Below, in pieces: positions 48,366-57,404 of a stretch of DNA of 64,000 bases (position 1 is its first letter; the number at the start of each line of letters is the position of its first letter). The notes under the pieces were generated by a model, which was given only the letters and a program-made list of their open reading frames with translations, was not told where the DNA came from and made no database searches. The translations under genes and the position numbers were made by a program. The stretch is from the NCBI RefSeq assembly GCF_016908715.1, contig NZ_JAFBEK010000003.1:177130-241129 (forward strand), in the 5' to 3' direction. Source of the DNA: Leuconostoc rapi (GTDB taxonomy: Bacteria; Bacillota; Bacilli; Lactobacillales; Lactobacillaceae).

Positions 48366-50210
48366 ATGTCAAAAATTATCGGTATTGATTTAGGAACAAC
48401 AAACTCAGCAGTGGCCGTACTTGAGGGTGGCGAACCAAAGATTATTACAAACCCAGACGGTGGTCGTACAACACCTTCAGTCGTTTCTTTTAAAAATGGT
48501 GAAAGCCAAGTTGGTGATGTAGCTAAACGTCAAGCTATTACAAACCCTGATACAATTATTTCAATTAAGTCACATATGGGTGAAGCTGGTTACAAAGTTA
48601 GTGCTGATGGTAAGGATTATACACCACAAGAAATTTCAGCAATGATTCTACAATATATCAAAGGTTATGCTGAAGACTATTTGGGCGAAAAAGTTGAAAA
48701 AGCAGTTATTACAGTACCTGCGTACTTCAATGATGCGCAACGTCAAGCAACAAAAGATGCAGGTAAGATCGCTGGTTTGGAAGTTGAACGTATTATTAAC
48801 GAACCAACTGCCGCAGCCTTGGCTTATGGTCTTGATAAATTAGACAAAAATGAAAAGATTTTAGTTTATGACTTGGGTGGTGGTACATTTGATGTGTCTA
48901 TCCTTGAATTAGGCGATGGTGTGTTTGAAGTTTTGTCAACAAATGGTGACACGCATCTTGGTGGTGATAACTTTGATAATGTTGTTATCGATTATTTAGC
49001 AGCACAATTCAAAGATGAAAATGGCGTTGATTTAAAGGATGATAAGTTGGCCTTGCAACGTTTGAAGGATGCCGCTGAATCAGCTAAAAAAACATTGTCT
49101 TCAGCTAACGAAGCACAAATTGACTTACCATTTATCGCCTCTGGTGATCAAGGTCCTTTGCATTTACAAACGTCATTATCACGCGCTAAATTTAATGAAA
49201 TTACGGCTGCTTTGGTTAAGAAAGCTGAACAACCAGTATTAAATGCATTGAAAGATGCAGGCTTATCATTCTCAGATATTGATGAAGTTATTTTGAATGG
49301 TGGCTCAACACGTATTCCAGCGGTTCAAGAATCTGTTAAGAAGTTGACTGGTAAGGAACCTAACCATTCAATCAACCCTGACGAAGCGGTTGCATTAGGT
49401 GCTGCTGTTCAAGGTGGTGTGATTACTGGTGACGTGAAGGATGTTGTTTTGCTTGATGTTACACCATTGTCATTAGGCATTGAGACGATGGGTGGCGTAT
49501 TCACTAAGTTGATTGATCGTAACACAACAATCCCTACTTCAAAGTCACAAGTATTCTCAACGGCCGCTGACAATCAACCAGCTGTGGACATTCATGTTCT
49601 GCAAGGTGAACGTTCAATGGCAGCTGATAACAAGACACTGGGTCGTTTCCAATTGTCAGACATTCCTGCTGCACAGCGTGGTGTGCCACAAATTGAAGTG
49701 ACGTTCGATATCGACCGTAATGGTATTGTATCTGTATCAGCTAAGGATTTGGGTACGCAAAAGGAACAGAAAATTACCATTCAAGCGGCTGGTGGTTTGT
49801 CAGATGATGAAATTGAGCAAATGATGAATGATGCCAAGGCTAATGAAGAAGCTGATGCAAAGAAGAAAGAAGCTGTTGATACACGTAATGAAGCCGACCA
49901 ATTAATTTTCTCAACAGAAAAGACATTGGAAGAAGTTGGCGATAAGTTGGGTAACGACGATAAAAAGGCTACGCAAGAAGCACTAGAAGATTTGAAAAAA
50001 GCTAAGGCAGATGCTGCAGCAGACGATGCTGATTTAACAGATTTGAAATCTAAGTCTGAGGCATTAGGTAAAGCAGCACAAGAATTAGCCATGAAGTTAT
50101 ACCAACAGGCAGCTCCTCAAGAAGGTGCTGAAGGTCAGGAAAAGCCAGCAGATGATGATACAGTTGATGGTGATTTTGAAGAAGTTGATCCTGATTCAAA
50201 GAAAGACTAA
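48366..50210 (+). CDS. dnaK: Chaperone DnaK (Hsp70)
   Basis: The 614-residue protein has the ATPase domain ([62 protein letters not shown]). It continues with the linker [15 protein letters not shown], the substrate-binding beta domain and an alpha-helical lid, and ends with an acidic disordered tail ending [14 protein letters not shown]. It lacks the roughly 24-residue insert near residue 80, as expected for Gram-positive DnaK. An AAAGGAAG ribosome site is present. Confidence 0.98.
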   Translation: MSKIIGIDLGTTNSAVAVLEGGEPKIITNPDGGRTTPSVVSFKNGESQVGDVAKRQAITNPDTIISIKSHMGEAGYKVSADGKDYTPQEISAMILQYIKGYAEDYLGEKVEKAVITVPAYFNDAQRQATKDAGKIAGLEVERIINEPTAAALAYGLDKLDKNEKILVYDLGGGTFDVSILELGDGVFEVLSTNGDTHLGGDNFDNVVIDYLAAQFKDENGVDLKDDKLALQRLKDAAESAKKTLSSANEAQIDLPFIASGDQGPLHLQTSLSRAKFNEITAALVKKAEQPVLNALKDAGLSFSDIDEVILNGGSTRIPAVQESVKKLTGKEPNHSINPDEAVALGAAVQGGVITGDVKDVVLLDVTPLSLGIETMGGVFTKLIDRNTTIPTSKSQVFSTAADNQPAVDIHVLQGERSMAADNKTLGRFQLSDIPAAQRGVPQIEVTFDIDRNGIVSVSAKDLGTQKEQKITIQAAGGLSDDEIEQMMNDAKANEEADAKKKEAVDTRNEADQLIFSTEKTLEEVGDKLGNDDKKATQEALEDLKKAKADAAADDADLTDLKSKSEALGKAAQELAMKLYQQAAPQEGAEGQEKPADDDTVDGDFEEVDPDSKKD

Positions 50211-50248
50211 TTAGATCTTATTAGATTGTAACTAATGAATAAAAAGCG

Positions 50249-50274
50249 AACCGCATTCTGTCGAGTGCGGTTTG
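50249..50274 (+). terminator. Hairpin between dnaK and dnaJ
   Basis: AACCGCA/TGCGGTT (50249-50255, 50266-50272) has a 10-base loop and only a weak T tract. It may partially reduce dnaJ transcription or protect the dnaK mRNA 3' end. Confidence 0.55.
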
Positions 50275-50302
50275 TGTACATAATATGATGAGGAGTAGGT
50301 AA

Positions 50303-51205
50303 GTGAATAATACTGAATACTATGACCGTCTTGGCATAGAAAAAAATGCTAGTCAAGATGAAATTAAAAAAGCATACCGTAAATTAGCCAAAAAATATCA
50401 CCCAGATTTAAACCATGAGGCTGGTGCTGAAGAAAAGTATAAAGAAGTTCAGGAAGCTTTTGAAACATTGGGTGATGAGCAAAAACGTGCGCAGTATGAT
50501 CAATTTGGCCCAGCTGGTGCCAACGGTGGTTTTGGCGGACAAGGCGGCTTTGGTGGATACCAACAACAAGGCGGTTTTGGTGATTTTTCTGATCTTGGTG
50601 ATATTTTTAGTCAAATGTTTGGTGGTGGTTTTGACCCTAATCGTCCACGAAAGGGACAAGATTTACAATATCGTATGCGCTTAAGCTTTGAAGAAGCTGT
50701 ATTTGGTAAAGAAGAAACAATCAAGTTTAACCGTGGGGATGGTGCTCATGAAATTAAAGTAACAGTGCCTGCTGGTGTGGAAACTGGCCAACAAATGCGT
50801 TTAGCCGAACAAGGTGAGGAGGGTGCTAATGGTGGTCCTCGCGGCGATTTGTTTGTTGTATTTCAAGTATCCCCCTCTAAAGATGGTTTTGAACGAGATG
50901 GCGCTGATATTTATCTAGAGCAAAAGATTGATTTCGTCGATGCTACTTTGGGTGCTGAGATTCAAGTTAAATCTGTACACGGCGTTGTTAACTTGAAAAT
51001 ACCAGCCGGTACACAAACTGGTACACGTTTCCGTCTACGTGGTAAAGGTGCACCGCGCTTACGAGGAACAGGCAATGGCGATCAATATGTTATTGTTAAG
51101 TTGGATGTTCCAACAAAACTCAATAGAGATCAAAAGAAAGCTCTGGAAGCATTTCAAGAATCAATGGATGGTACAAAAAAGAAAAGTTTCTTTGATAAAT
51201 TATAA
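50303..51205 (+). CDS. dnaJ: DnaJ-type co-chaperone without zinc-finger domain
   Basis: The 300-residue protein starts at GTG 50303 behind GAGGAG. It has a J domain (about 1-70; [30 protein letters not shown] with HPD), a Gly/Phe-rich linker (about 72-115; [11 protein letters not shown]) and the two C-terminal beta-sandwich domains. The usual four CxxCxGxG zinc-binding repeats are absent: the chain goes from [14 protein letters not shown] directly to [18 protein letters not shown], and there is no cysteine. It is thus class II/CbpA-like although located at the dnaJ locus. Confidence 0.92.
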   Translation: MNNTEYYDRLGIEKNASQDEIKKAYRKLAKKYHPDLNHEAGAEEKYKEVQEAFETLGDEQKRAQYDQFGPAGANGGFGGQGGFGGYQQQGGFGDFSDLGDIFSQMFGGGFDPNRPRKGQDLQYRMRLSFEEAVFGKEETIKFNRGDGAHEIKVTVPAGVETGQQMRLAEQGEEGANGGPRGDLFVVFQVSPSKDGFERDGADIYLEQKIDFVDATLGAEIQVKSVHGVVNLKIPAGTQTGTRFRLRGKGAPRLRGTGNGDQYVIVKLDVPTKLNRDQKKALEAFQESMDGTKKKSFFDKL

Positions 51206-51247
51206 TCAAATAAATGACAAAATAACATTTTGTCATTTCTTTGATTA
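51203..51247. terminator. Terminator after dnaJ
   Basis: AATGACAAAAT/ATTTTGTCATT (about 51212-51235) forms a perfect inner stem, flanked by TAATCAAA/TTTGATTA (51203-51210, 51240-51247) across a small internal loop. The dnaJ stop lies in the outer stem. Confidence 0.8.
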
Positions 51248-51418
51248 TGGCATACAGTCAATGAATATTCACTGACTTAAAATTATTTTGGCAATTTAAA
51301 CTAGTCAATTATTTGCTCTTTTTGGATGAAGGAATTAACACAAAAACTAGACCATAGCAAAAGTACCGCGGTATCATTTAATAACGCATTAAATACGCTA
51401 TTTAAAAGGCCATGAGGA
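51248..51418. other. Gene-free 170 bases with a T-box-like core
   Basis: No frame is supported here. A sequence GTACCGCGGTA near 51362-51372 resembles the conserved T-box antiterminator bulge (TGGNACCGCG). It is followed about 50 bases later by a strong terminator, but no plus-strand gene follows. It may be a decayed or orphan T-box leader, or chance. Confidence 0.25.
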
Positions 51419-51419
51419 C

Positions 51420-51446
51420 AAAAAAAGAACCTTCTGGTTCTTTTTT
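51420..51446. terminator. Terminator at the end of def
   Basis: AAAAAAGAACC/GGTTCTTTTTT (51421-51431, 51436-51446) has loop TTCT, with U-tracts possible in both directions. It abuts the def stop codon on the minus strand. Confidence 0.85.
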
Positions 51447-52024
51447 TATTCAATATATTTGGTATCATCATCAACTTGCCAAGGGGCTTTGAGATCGATA
51501 TGATCATAATATAGATGACCGTGCAAATGATCAATTTCATGCTGAAAGACAATTGCTGGGTAATCTCGTAATTTAATGGTTTTTACGGTGCCTTGTTCAT
51601 CTTGATAACGTACTGTGACATGATTTGCTCGAGGAACAAATCCCGGTACATCTTCATCAACGGATAAACAACCTTCACCGACATCTAAAGCACCACGTTT
51701 AACTGACTCAGAAATAATTGTAGGGTTAAATATGGTACCTTTAAAATAGGGTTCATCATCAGATTCATGAGGATCCAATGATGGGACTAAAACGGCTGCA
51801 ATCTGTAAAGAGTAGCCGACTTGCGGTGCCGCTAGACCAACACCAGGTCGAAGATCATAGGATTCGTTTTGTGTTGCATCTTGCGAAATAACGAGATATG
51901 TCATCATATCTTTTGCTAGTTGTGCATGCTCTTCACTTAAAGGGAAAGGCACTGGTTGTGCAATTTGACGTAAAACTGGATTGCCGTCACGCGTAATTTT
52001 ATCCATTGTAAACCTAATTGTCAT
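51446..52024 (-). CDS. def: Peptide deformylase
   Basis: The enzyme removes the formyl group from nascent proteins. The 192-residue protein has all three PDF motifs: GVGLAAPQVG, EGCLSV (metal Cys) and QHEIDHLHG (metal His pair and catalytic Glu). The insertion between motifs 1 and 2 (PHESDDEPYFKG) marks a type II Gram-positive PDF. An AAGAGG site lies 9 bases before the ATG at 52024; a second ATG at 52006 is possible. It is convergent with dnaJ and divergent from yktA. Confidence 0.95.
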   Translation of the reverse strand: MTIRFTMDKITRDGNPVLRQIAQPVPFPLSEEHAQLAKDMMTYLVISQDATQNESYDLRPGVGLAAPQVGYSLQIAAVLVPSLDPHESDDEPYFKGTIFNPTIISESVKRGALDVGEGCLSVDEDVPGFVPRANHVTVRYQDEQGTVKTIKLRDYPAIVFQHEIDHLHGHLYYDHIDLKAPWQVDDDTKYIE

Positions 52025-52063
52025 GTTTTTTTACCTCTTTACTAGTATATCAAACTGTACAAC

Positions 52064-52079
52064 ATGTTAAAATAGATGT
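52064..52079 (+). promoter_or_regulatory. Extended -10 promoter giving a probably leaderless yktA mRNA
   Basis: TGTTAAAAT (52064-52072) is a TGn-TAAAAT extended -10. Six bases separate it from ATG 52080, exactly as before csp at 3272. No Shine-Dalgarno is present, so initiation at or one base before the ATG is expected. Confidence 0.6.
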
Positions 52080-52352
52080 ATGAGTGAAAATTATACATTA
52101 CCAATTGATAGTAATTGGACAGTTGAAGATATTGTTAAAGTATCAAATTTAATTGATGGTGTTTTGGCTGTCTACGAGACTGGCATATCAAAGCGCATTT
52201 TATTAGAACGGTTTGACATGTTTCGGGAAGTCATGCCAGCTAAAAGTGAACAGAAACAATTTGATAGAGATTTTGAACAGCAAACAGGCTACAGTATTTA
52301 CAAAACGATGCAGTTAGCTCAGAAAACGATAAGAGATAAGGTACGAGCATGA
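52080..52352 (+). CDS. yktA: UPF0223 family protein
   Basis: The 90-residue all-alpha protein has the UPF0223 pattern: YTLPIDSNWTVEDIVKVSNL, YETGISKRILLERFDMFREVMPAKSEQKQ and FEQQTGYSIYKTMQ. Function is unknown. The next gene (inositol monophosphatase family) overlaps by four bases (ATGA), and this yktA-suhB pairing is common in Firmicutes. No ribosome-binding site is present and the transcript may be leaderless. Confidence 0.92.
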   Translation: MSENYTLPIDSNWTVEDIVKVSNLIDGVLAVYETGISKRILLERFDMFREVMPAKSEQKQFDRDFEQQTGYSIYKTMQLAQKTIRDKVRA

Positions 52353-53134
52353 CGTTAAGTCAGTTTGAGATTCAAGACATTGATCAAACAGTCTTGTTAT
52401 GGTTAGATAAATTAAGAATAAAAACTTTGATTGCAATGCAGCAGCAACTCGAAGTTGACACGAAACATGATGCCAGAGATTTGGTGACGAATGTAGATAA
52501 AGATAATGAACGCATGATTAATGCTAAAATTCGCGCCTTTGATTCCGAAGCCAGTATTGTCAGTGAAGAGGGGTTTGGCGATCAGCAGCGGGACATGAAT
52601 GGTAATGTCTGGTTCGTCGATCCAATTGATGGCACAATGAACTTTGTGAAGGAGCGTGCTAATTTTGCTATCATGATCGCGCTCTACGTTGATAATGAAC
52701 CAGTGCTAGGTTGGATTTTGGATGTTGTTAATAATGTTGTCTATCACGGCGGGCCGCAACTTGGCGTTTTTGCTAATCAATTAAGGTTGGACAATCCAGT
52801 TAATGATACTTTGAGTGAGGGTATTGTGCTTTTGAGTGGTGCCCGATTGTTATATGGCATGTTTGGCTATGACAAGATTGCAAAATCAGCTTTGGGTTAT
52901 CGTGTTATTGGTGCCGCTGGACCATCCTTTATAAGAGTTATCTTAGGGCAAGCGGTTGGATATTCATCAAAAATGATGCCTTGGGATTTTGCTGCAGGGC
53001 AGGTTTTAGCAAAAACATTAGGTTTATCTGTTTCAGATATTGACGGACAGCCACTAGATATGTTATCATCTAACATAGTATTAGTGGCTACAAATCGCGC
53101 GCATCGTGATATTTTAACGTTGCATAAAAGCTAG
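52349..53134 (+). CDS. Inositol monophosphatase family phosphatase
   Basis: The 261-residue Mg2+-dependent sugar-phosphate phosphatase has the family motifs DLVTNVDKDNE, SEEGFG, WFVDPIDGTMNFV (metal site) and MPWDFAAGQVLAKTLG. These match B. subtilis YktC/SuhB proteins, which act on inositol-1-phosphate or related substrates; the actual substrate here is unknown. Its stop lies inside a strong terminator stem, ending the yktA transcript. Confidence 0.92.
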   Translation: MTLSQFEIQDIDQTVLLWLDKLRIKTLIAMQQQLEVDTKHDARDLVTNVDKDNERMINAKIRAFDSEASIVSEEGFGDQQRDMNGNVWFVDPIDGTMNFVKERANFAIMIALYVDNEPVLGWILDVVNNVVYHGGPQLGVFANQLRLDNPVNDTLSEGIVLLSGARLLYGMFGYDKIAKSALGYRVIGAAGPSFIRVILGQAVGYSSKMMPWDFAAGQVLAKTLGLSVSDIDGQPLDMLSSNIVLVATNRAHRDILTLHKS

Positions 53135-53158
53135 GGTACAACAGACCCTAGCTTTTAC
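53126..53158 (+). terminator. Terminator after the inositol monophosphatase gene
   Basis: Perfect 12-bp stem AAAAGCTAGGGT/ACCCTAGCTTTT (53126-53137, 53145-53156), loop ACAACAG. The stop codon TAG at 53132-53134 is within the stem. Confidence 0.9.
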
Positions 53159-53198
53159 TATGAGATAAGTAGCATTAAATTAAAGGAGCACTAGGAAA

Positions 53199-55040
53199 TT
53201 GGCAAATCGCGAAGATATTCGTAACATCGCTATCATCGCCCACGTCGATCACGGAAAGACGACGTTGGTTAATGAACTATTGAAGCAATCAGATACATTG
53301 GACTCACGCAAGGAATTGGGTGATCGTGCAATGGATACAAATGATATTGAAAAAGAACGTGGAATCACTATCTTGTCAAAGAACACAGCCGTTAAGGTTG
53401 GCGACAAGCAGATTAACATTCTTGATACACCTGGTCACGCGGATTTCGGTGGTGAAGTTGAACGTATCATGGGAATGGTTGATGGTGTGTTGTTGGTTGT
53501 TGACGCCTTTGAAGGTACAATGCCACAAACACGTTTCGTATTGAAAAAGGCGTTTGAACAACACTTGACCCCAATTGTGATTGTTAACAAAGTTGACCGT
53601 CCAGGTGCACGTCCTGAAGAAGTTGTTGATGAAGTTTTGGATTTGTTCATTGAGCTAGGCGCCGATGATGAAGGCTTAGATTTCCCAGTTATTTTTGCTT
53701 CAGCAATGAATGGTACGTCATCATTGTCTCCTGTTGTTGAAGATCAAGAGCATACAATGAAGCCAATTTTTGATGCTGTTTTCAATACGATTCCATCACC
53801 AATTGACAATTCAGACGAGCCTTTACAGTTCCAAGTTGCAATGTTAGACTATAATGACTTCGTAGGCCGTATTGGTATTGGTCGTGTAAAGCGAGGAACC
53901 ATTAAGATTGGTGATAACGTTGAAGTGTTGAAACTTGATGGTACAACACAAAACTTCCGTGTCACTAAGCTAGCCGGATTTATCGGGTTGGATCAAGTTG
54001 ATATTCAAGAAGCTAAAGCAGGTGATTTGATTGCCGTTTCTGGAATGGAAGATATTTCAGTTGGTGAGACAGTGGCCGACCCAGCACATCCAGATCCATT
54101 ACCAATTTTGCGTATTGATGAGCCAACCTTGCAAATGACTTTCCGTCAAAATGACAGTCCTTTTGCAGGTAAAGAAGGTAAGTTTGTTACTGCTCGCCAA
54201 ATTGAAGATCGTTTACGTCGTGAATTGCATACTGATGTGTCATTGCGTGTTGAAGATACAGGCCAAGCTGGTGCATGGTTAGTATCAGGTCGTGGTGAAT
54301 TACATTTGTCAATTTTGATTGAAACAATGCGTCGTGAAGGCTTTGAATTACAAGCATCACGTCCTCAGGTTATCTATCGTGAGATTGATGGCGTACAATC
54401 AGAGCCATACGAATCAGTTCAAATTGACACACCTGATGAGTATTCATCAACTGTTATTGATTCTTTGAACCAACGTAAGGGTGAAATGATTAACATGGAA
54501 GCTGTTGGTAATGGTCAAACACGTTTGACTTATATGGCACCTTCGCGTGGCTTGATTGGTTACTCAACAGAATTCATGTCAGCAACCCGGGGGTATGGTA
54601 TTTTCAACCACACGTATGCTGAATATCGTCCAGTAGTCCGTAACTGGGAACCAGGACGTCGAAATGGCGCACTAGTTTCAATCAACCAAGGAACAACAAC
54701 TAACTATGCAATCATGGGTGTTGAAGACCGTGGACAAATGTTTGTTGGCGCTGGTGTTGAAGTTTATGAAGGTATGATTGTTGGTATGAATGCGCGTGAC
54801 AATGATATTTCAGTCAATGTTACGAAGTTAAAGCCACAATCAAACGTTCGTTCTTCGAACAAGGATCAAACATCATCTATTAAGACACCACGTCTTATGA
54901 ATTTGGAAGCTTCTTTGGAATTCTTGAATGATGATGAGTATGTTGAGGTAACACCTGAAAACGTTCGTATTCGTAAGGCAATTTTAAATACTGCAGAACG
55001 TGAAAAGGCAGCTAAGCGCCGTAAGGCATCAACAAATTAA
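53199..55040 (+). CDS. typA: Translational GTPase TypA/BipA
   Basis: TypA is a ribosome-associated GTPase for 50S assembly and stress growth. The start is TTG 53199, with AAAGGAG and AGGAAA upstream. The 613 residues include G1 [17 protein letters not shown], the effector-loop RGITILSKN, G3 DTPGHADFGGEV, G4 NKVDRPGA and G5-like SAMNG. Domains II-III-V and the BipA-specific C-terminal domain end with basic residues (KRRKASTN). Length is typical. Confidence 0.96.
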   Translation: MANREDIRNIAIIAHVDHGKTTLVNELLKQSDTLDSRKELGDRAMDTNDIEKERGITILSKNTAVKVGDKQINILDTPGHADFGGEVERIMGMVDGVLLVVDAFEGTMPQTRFVLKKAFEQHLTPIVIVNKVDRPGARPEEVVDEVLDLFIELGADDEGLDFPVIFASAMNGTSSLSPVVEDQEHTMKPIFDAVFNTIPSPIDNSDEPLQFQVAMLDYNDFVGRIGIGRVKRGTIKIGDNVEVLKLDGTTQNFRVTKLAGFIGLDQVDIQEAKAGDLIAVSGMEDISVGETVADPAHPDPLPILRIDEPTLQMTFRQNDSPFAGKEGKFVTARQIEDRLRRELHTDVSLRVEDTGQAGAWLVSGRGELHLSILIETMRREGFELQASRPQVIYREIDGVQSEPYESVQIDTPDEYSSTVIDSLNQRKGEMINMEAVGNGQTRLTYMAPSRGLIGYSTEFMSATRGYGIFNHTYAEYRPVVRNWEPGRRNGALVSINQGTTTNYAIMGVEDRGQMFVGAGVEVYEGMIVGMNARDNDISVNVTKLKPQSNVRSSNKDQTSSIKTPRLMNLEASLEFLNDDEYVEVTPENVRIRKAILNTAEREKAAKRRKASTN

Positions 55041-55076
55041 TTAATATGTAGAAAATCCTGTGAGGTTTTCTGTTAT

Positions 55077-55165
55077 GGAGCTATGGCACAATCTGGTACT
55101 GCAACGGACTCGAAATCCGTCGAGCCGCTTTTGGCGGTGTGCGGGTTCAAATCCCGCTAGCTCCT
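55077..55165 (+). tRNA. tRNA-Ser (CGA anticodon)
   Basis: The cloverleaf is complete: acceptor GGAGCTA/TAGCTCC (55077-55083, 55158-55164) and a D arm with GCA/TGC. The anticodon arm ACGGA-CTCGAAA-TCCGT puts CGA at 34-36. A long variable arm (GAGCCGC...GCGGTG) is typical of Ser, and the T arm is GCGGG-TTCAAAT-CCCGC. CCA is not encoded. The discriminator base appears to be T (55165), whereas bacterial tRNA-Ser usually has G73. Confidence 0.93.
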
Positions 55166-55198
55166 TACGAACAAGTGTTCTCACGTAAAATTATGTAC

Positions 55199-55226
55199 AA
55201 AACCGTTGATATATCAATGGTTTTTT
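55199..55226 (+). terminator. Terminator after tRNA-Ser
   Basis: AAAACCGTTGAT/ATCAATGGTTTT (55199-55210, 55213-55224) with one G-U pair, then T residues. Confidence 0.75.
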
Positions 55227-55337
55227 ATTTTGTGTTACGTTATAAAACGTTGCAGAACAGGACAAGTGTAGCCAAGTTGGAGCCAACCTGTTGTTTTCTG
55301 AACCTAATCACGTAAACACTGGATACTTAAGGATAGA

Positions 55338-55583
55338 TTATCCCCAAATGTTTTTTACCTTATCGGCTTCTTGATGAGCTACTTCGTCCAATAATGCATG
55401 GTAATCTGATATATATTGCACTCTGTGAGCACATGTCGTTTTTACAGTGATTGTTACTTTTTCCTGTTTATTCTTTCAAAAACTGAAACTCTGATAAGAA
55501 AGCCTAGTGGCAGTGGCATGAATACGTGATTAGAAAAAAACCAAATACCGCACCTATAACGGTTGCCAATAAAATCTATTCAT
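55338..55583 (-). pseudogene. Frameshifted small membrane-protein remnant
   Basis: A strong AGGAGG lies before an ATG at 55583 on the minus strand, but the frame stops after eight codons. In other frames the same stretch reads a membrane helix (LLATVIGAVFGFFLIT), then LPLGFLIRVSVFERINRK. It continues with a soluble tail (VTITVKTTCAHRVQYISDYH, then ALLDEVAHQEADKVKNIWG) ending TAA at 55338-55340. At least two frameshifts separate these parts. Family is not recognised. Confidence 0.45.
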
Positions 55584-55593
55584 AAAAGTCCTC

Positions 55594-55915
55594 CTAAAGT
55601 TTCATTAATTCATCATTTAAAATAGTGATGGTTTCTTGATTATTTATTGGGATAAAATTAATTGTTTCATGATAACTTTTGAAGATATCACTAGTCTCAT
55701 TTGCGAATGGAGCATCGAGATAGTGTGGTAGGGTACTGAAATGAGTGACACCTAAACCTGTGTATGCTTCCAGATTGGGGGCTGGTTTGAGGTCATCCAT
55801 TGTCTTGACGTATGTGATATCTGGAGATAATATCATGGCACCAGCCGATTCACCAATCATGCTGTTAACGTGATTCAGAACACGTATATGTACGCCCGAA
55901 AGGGCATTAATTATT
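55594..55915 (-). pseudogene. 3' fragment of a peptidase S51 (dipeptidase E-like) gene
   Basis: The translated remnant contains the nucleophile motif MIGESAGAMILSPDITYV, the LPHYLDAPF segment and a C-terminus ending NDELMKL, matching the second half of peptidase E-like class I amidotransferase-fold proteins. The first half (about 100 residues) is missing. Upstream, in another frame, lies the end of a nuclease gene, so the fragment was created by deletion or rearrangement. The longer open frame to 56031 reads through the nuclease sequence and is not meaningful. Confidence 0.6.
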
Positions 55916-57031
55916 TTATTGAACTTGCCAATGGAAACCAGCAGGTAAGGAACCACCTGGCGCAATGCGCGTTGAATGGCCTTTTCTTGTTTGCCAATTA
56001 AATCCGTCTTGAATAGCCCATTTATAACCATCTGTACTATTCACAGTCCCATCTGCGGTAACTGGTGTAGCATCTGGCACCACAACAGACTGATTTTGTT
56101 CTTGTTGCTGTTGTGCAGCTGCACTGGCTGTTTCTTTTGCACGTGATTCAGCCACTGATGACGCAGTAATTGATGCTGCACGTGTAGATGATTCACGAGC
56201 AACGCTTTCAGCTGAGGATTTGACTGCTGCCTCCGAACTTGCTTTATCGGCTGTTTCCTTATCTTCTTTTAATGTCTTTGCTTTATTTAATGTGTTTTTT
56301 GCTGTACCGTTTGAGTAATCAATAATTGCATTGGGGCTATCATTATTGATATAAACAACTGTCGCATCATCGCTCCCTTTTTCTTCGCGGTAGGAATGTA
56401 AGTTGATTCTAACTTTTTCACCATTGTTTTTATAACCAACATAAGCTAAACGAATTTGTCTTGGTAACAGTTCGCTATGGTGATACATTGGTGTTACTTA
56501 GTAGTCAAGTCGATAACTTTTATTTTTTTTCAACCAATTTGCAAGGTGTTTTTCATAATAAAGCATACTCGTCTTATTTGAAAAATTCGTATTTTTTAGC
56601 GCACCAGCGTTTAAATAGGCTGTTTCAGGGACTAAGTTTTTTGCTTCATCATTCAAGCCACTAAACTGATAACCGACAAGATGGCCTCGATTGAACAACC
56701 ATTCTTTGCTAATTTTACCGTTACTTTTTTCGTACTTGAAACGATAATTATGCCAACCTGCAGGATCATATTCTAAACGTTGTACACGTTTTGCAGTTGG
56801 CTTTTCAGTGTATGAGAGTTGAATATGGGCATCAGTAGCACGATGCTGACCATCATTGTCTTTCAATAGTAATTGCTTAGACTTGCTAAACCGAATTGGA
56901 TGCTGTGTTGCAGTAGTTGTTAGGCTAGCGTCCCGATAACTTTTATCTGCAAAAATATTGTCAACGCTTAAAATACCAAAGGCACCTGATAGAACGGATA
57001 CCGACAATGTTTTTTTCAATAATTTGAACAT
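55916..57031 (-). pseudogene. DNA/RNA non-specific endonuclease interrupted by a single stop codon
   Basis: Start 57031 has GGGAGAA upstream and encodes MFKLLKKTLSVSVLSGAFG, a signal peptide. The nuclease domain includes the catalytic-loop motif NRGHLVGYQFSGLNDEAKNL (usual DRGH reads NRGH). At 56498-56500 an in-frame TAA follows KSYRLDY, and the same frame continues with VTPMYHHSELLPRQIRLAYVG, the expected next beta strands. A Ser/Ala/Gln-rich linker leads to a terminal GYKWAIQDGFNWQTR domain ending at 55916. So one point mutation splits a secreted EndA/NucA-like nuclease of about 371 residues. Confidence 0.75.
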
Positions 57032-57404
57032 ATATTTTATTCTCCCAAACTTTTTAACGTGAACGTTTGGCACGTATATGCCTATAAAATGTGGCATGGA
57101 TCATATTATTTTTTGAGAATGTAGTTATATTGCTCTAACCATTTATTCTTTTTGTCAGTCCATGTTTTTAGACTAACACAAACAAGCTATACATTCATAG
57201 TAATAAATGCTATAATTTAATAGTTGACCTTGTGATTTTACGATCACCATATTTCTTTTATCTAAATTGAAATATATTCCAGGGGTTGACGTACATAGTC
57301 ATTCATAAATTTACCGCTAGTTAGTTAAGTCTGACGGCGGTTTTTATTTCATGTTACATTTATGATATAATAATGCGACTATAAATATATGAAAGACATG
57401 TGAC
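57032..57404. other. Gene-free region between nuclease remnant and SGNH gene
   Basis: About 370 AT-rich bases hold no supported frame. An ACCGC/GCGGT inverted pair with T run (about 57313-57346) looks like a terminator without an obvious gene before it. TGATATAAT (about 57364-57372) is an extended -10 suited to the SGNH hydrolase gene. A TTGACG at about 57284 may belong to a small transcript ending at that hairpin. Confidence 0.35.

Noticed and set aside
55916..56031. The peptidase-like frame as a complete 145-residue protein
   Set aside because: Its first 35 residues are the out-of-frame reading of the nuclease C-terminus; only the part after about 55915 has family motifs.
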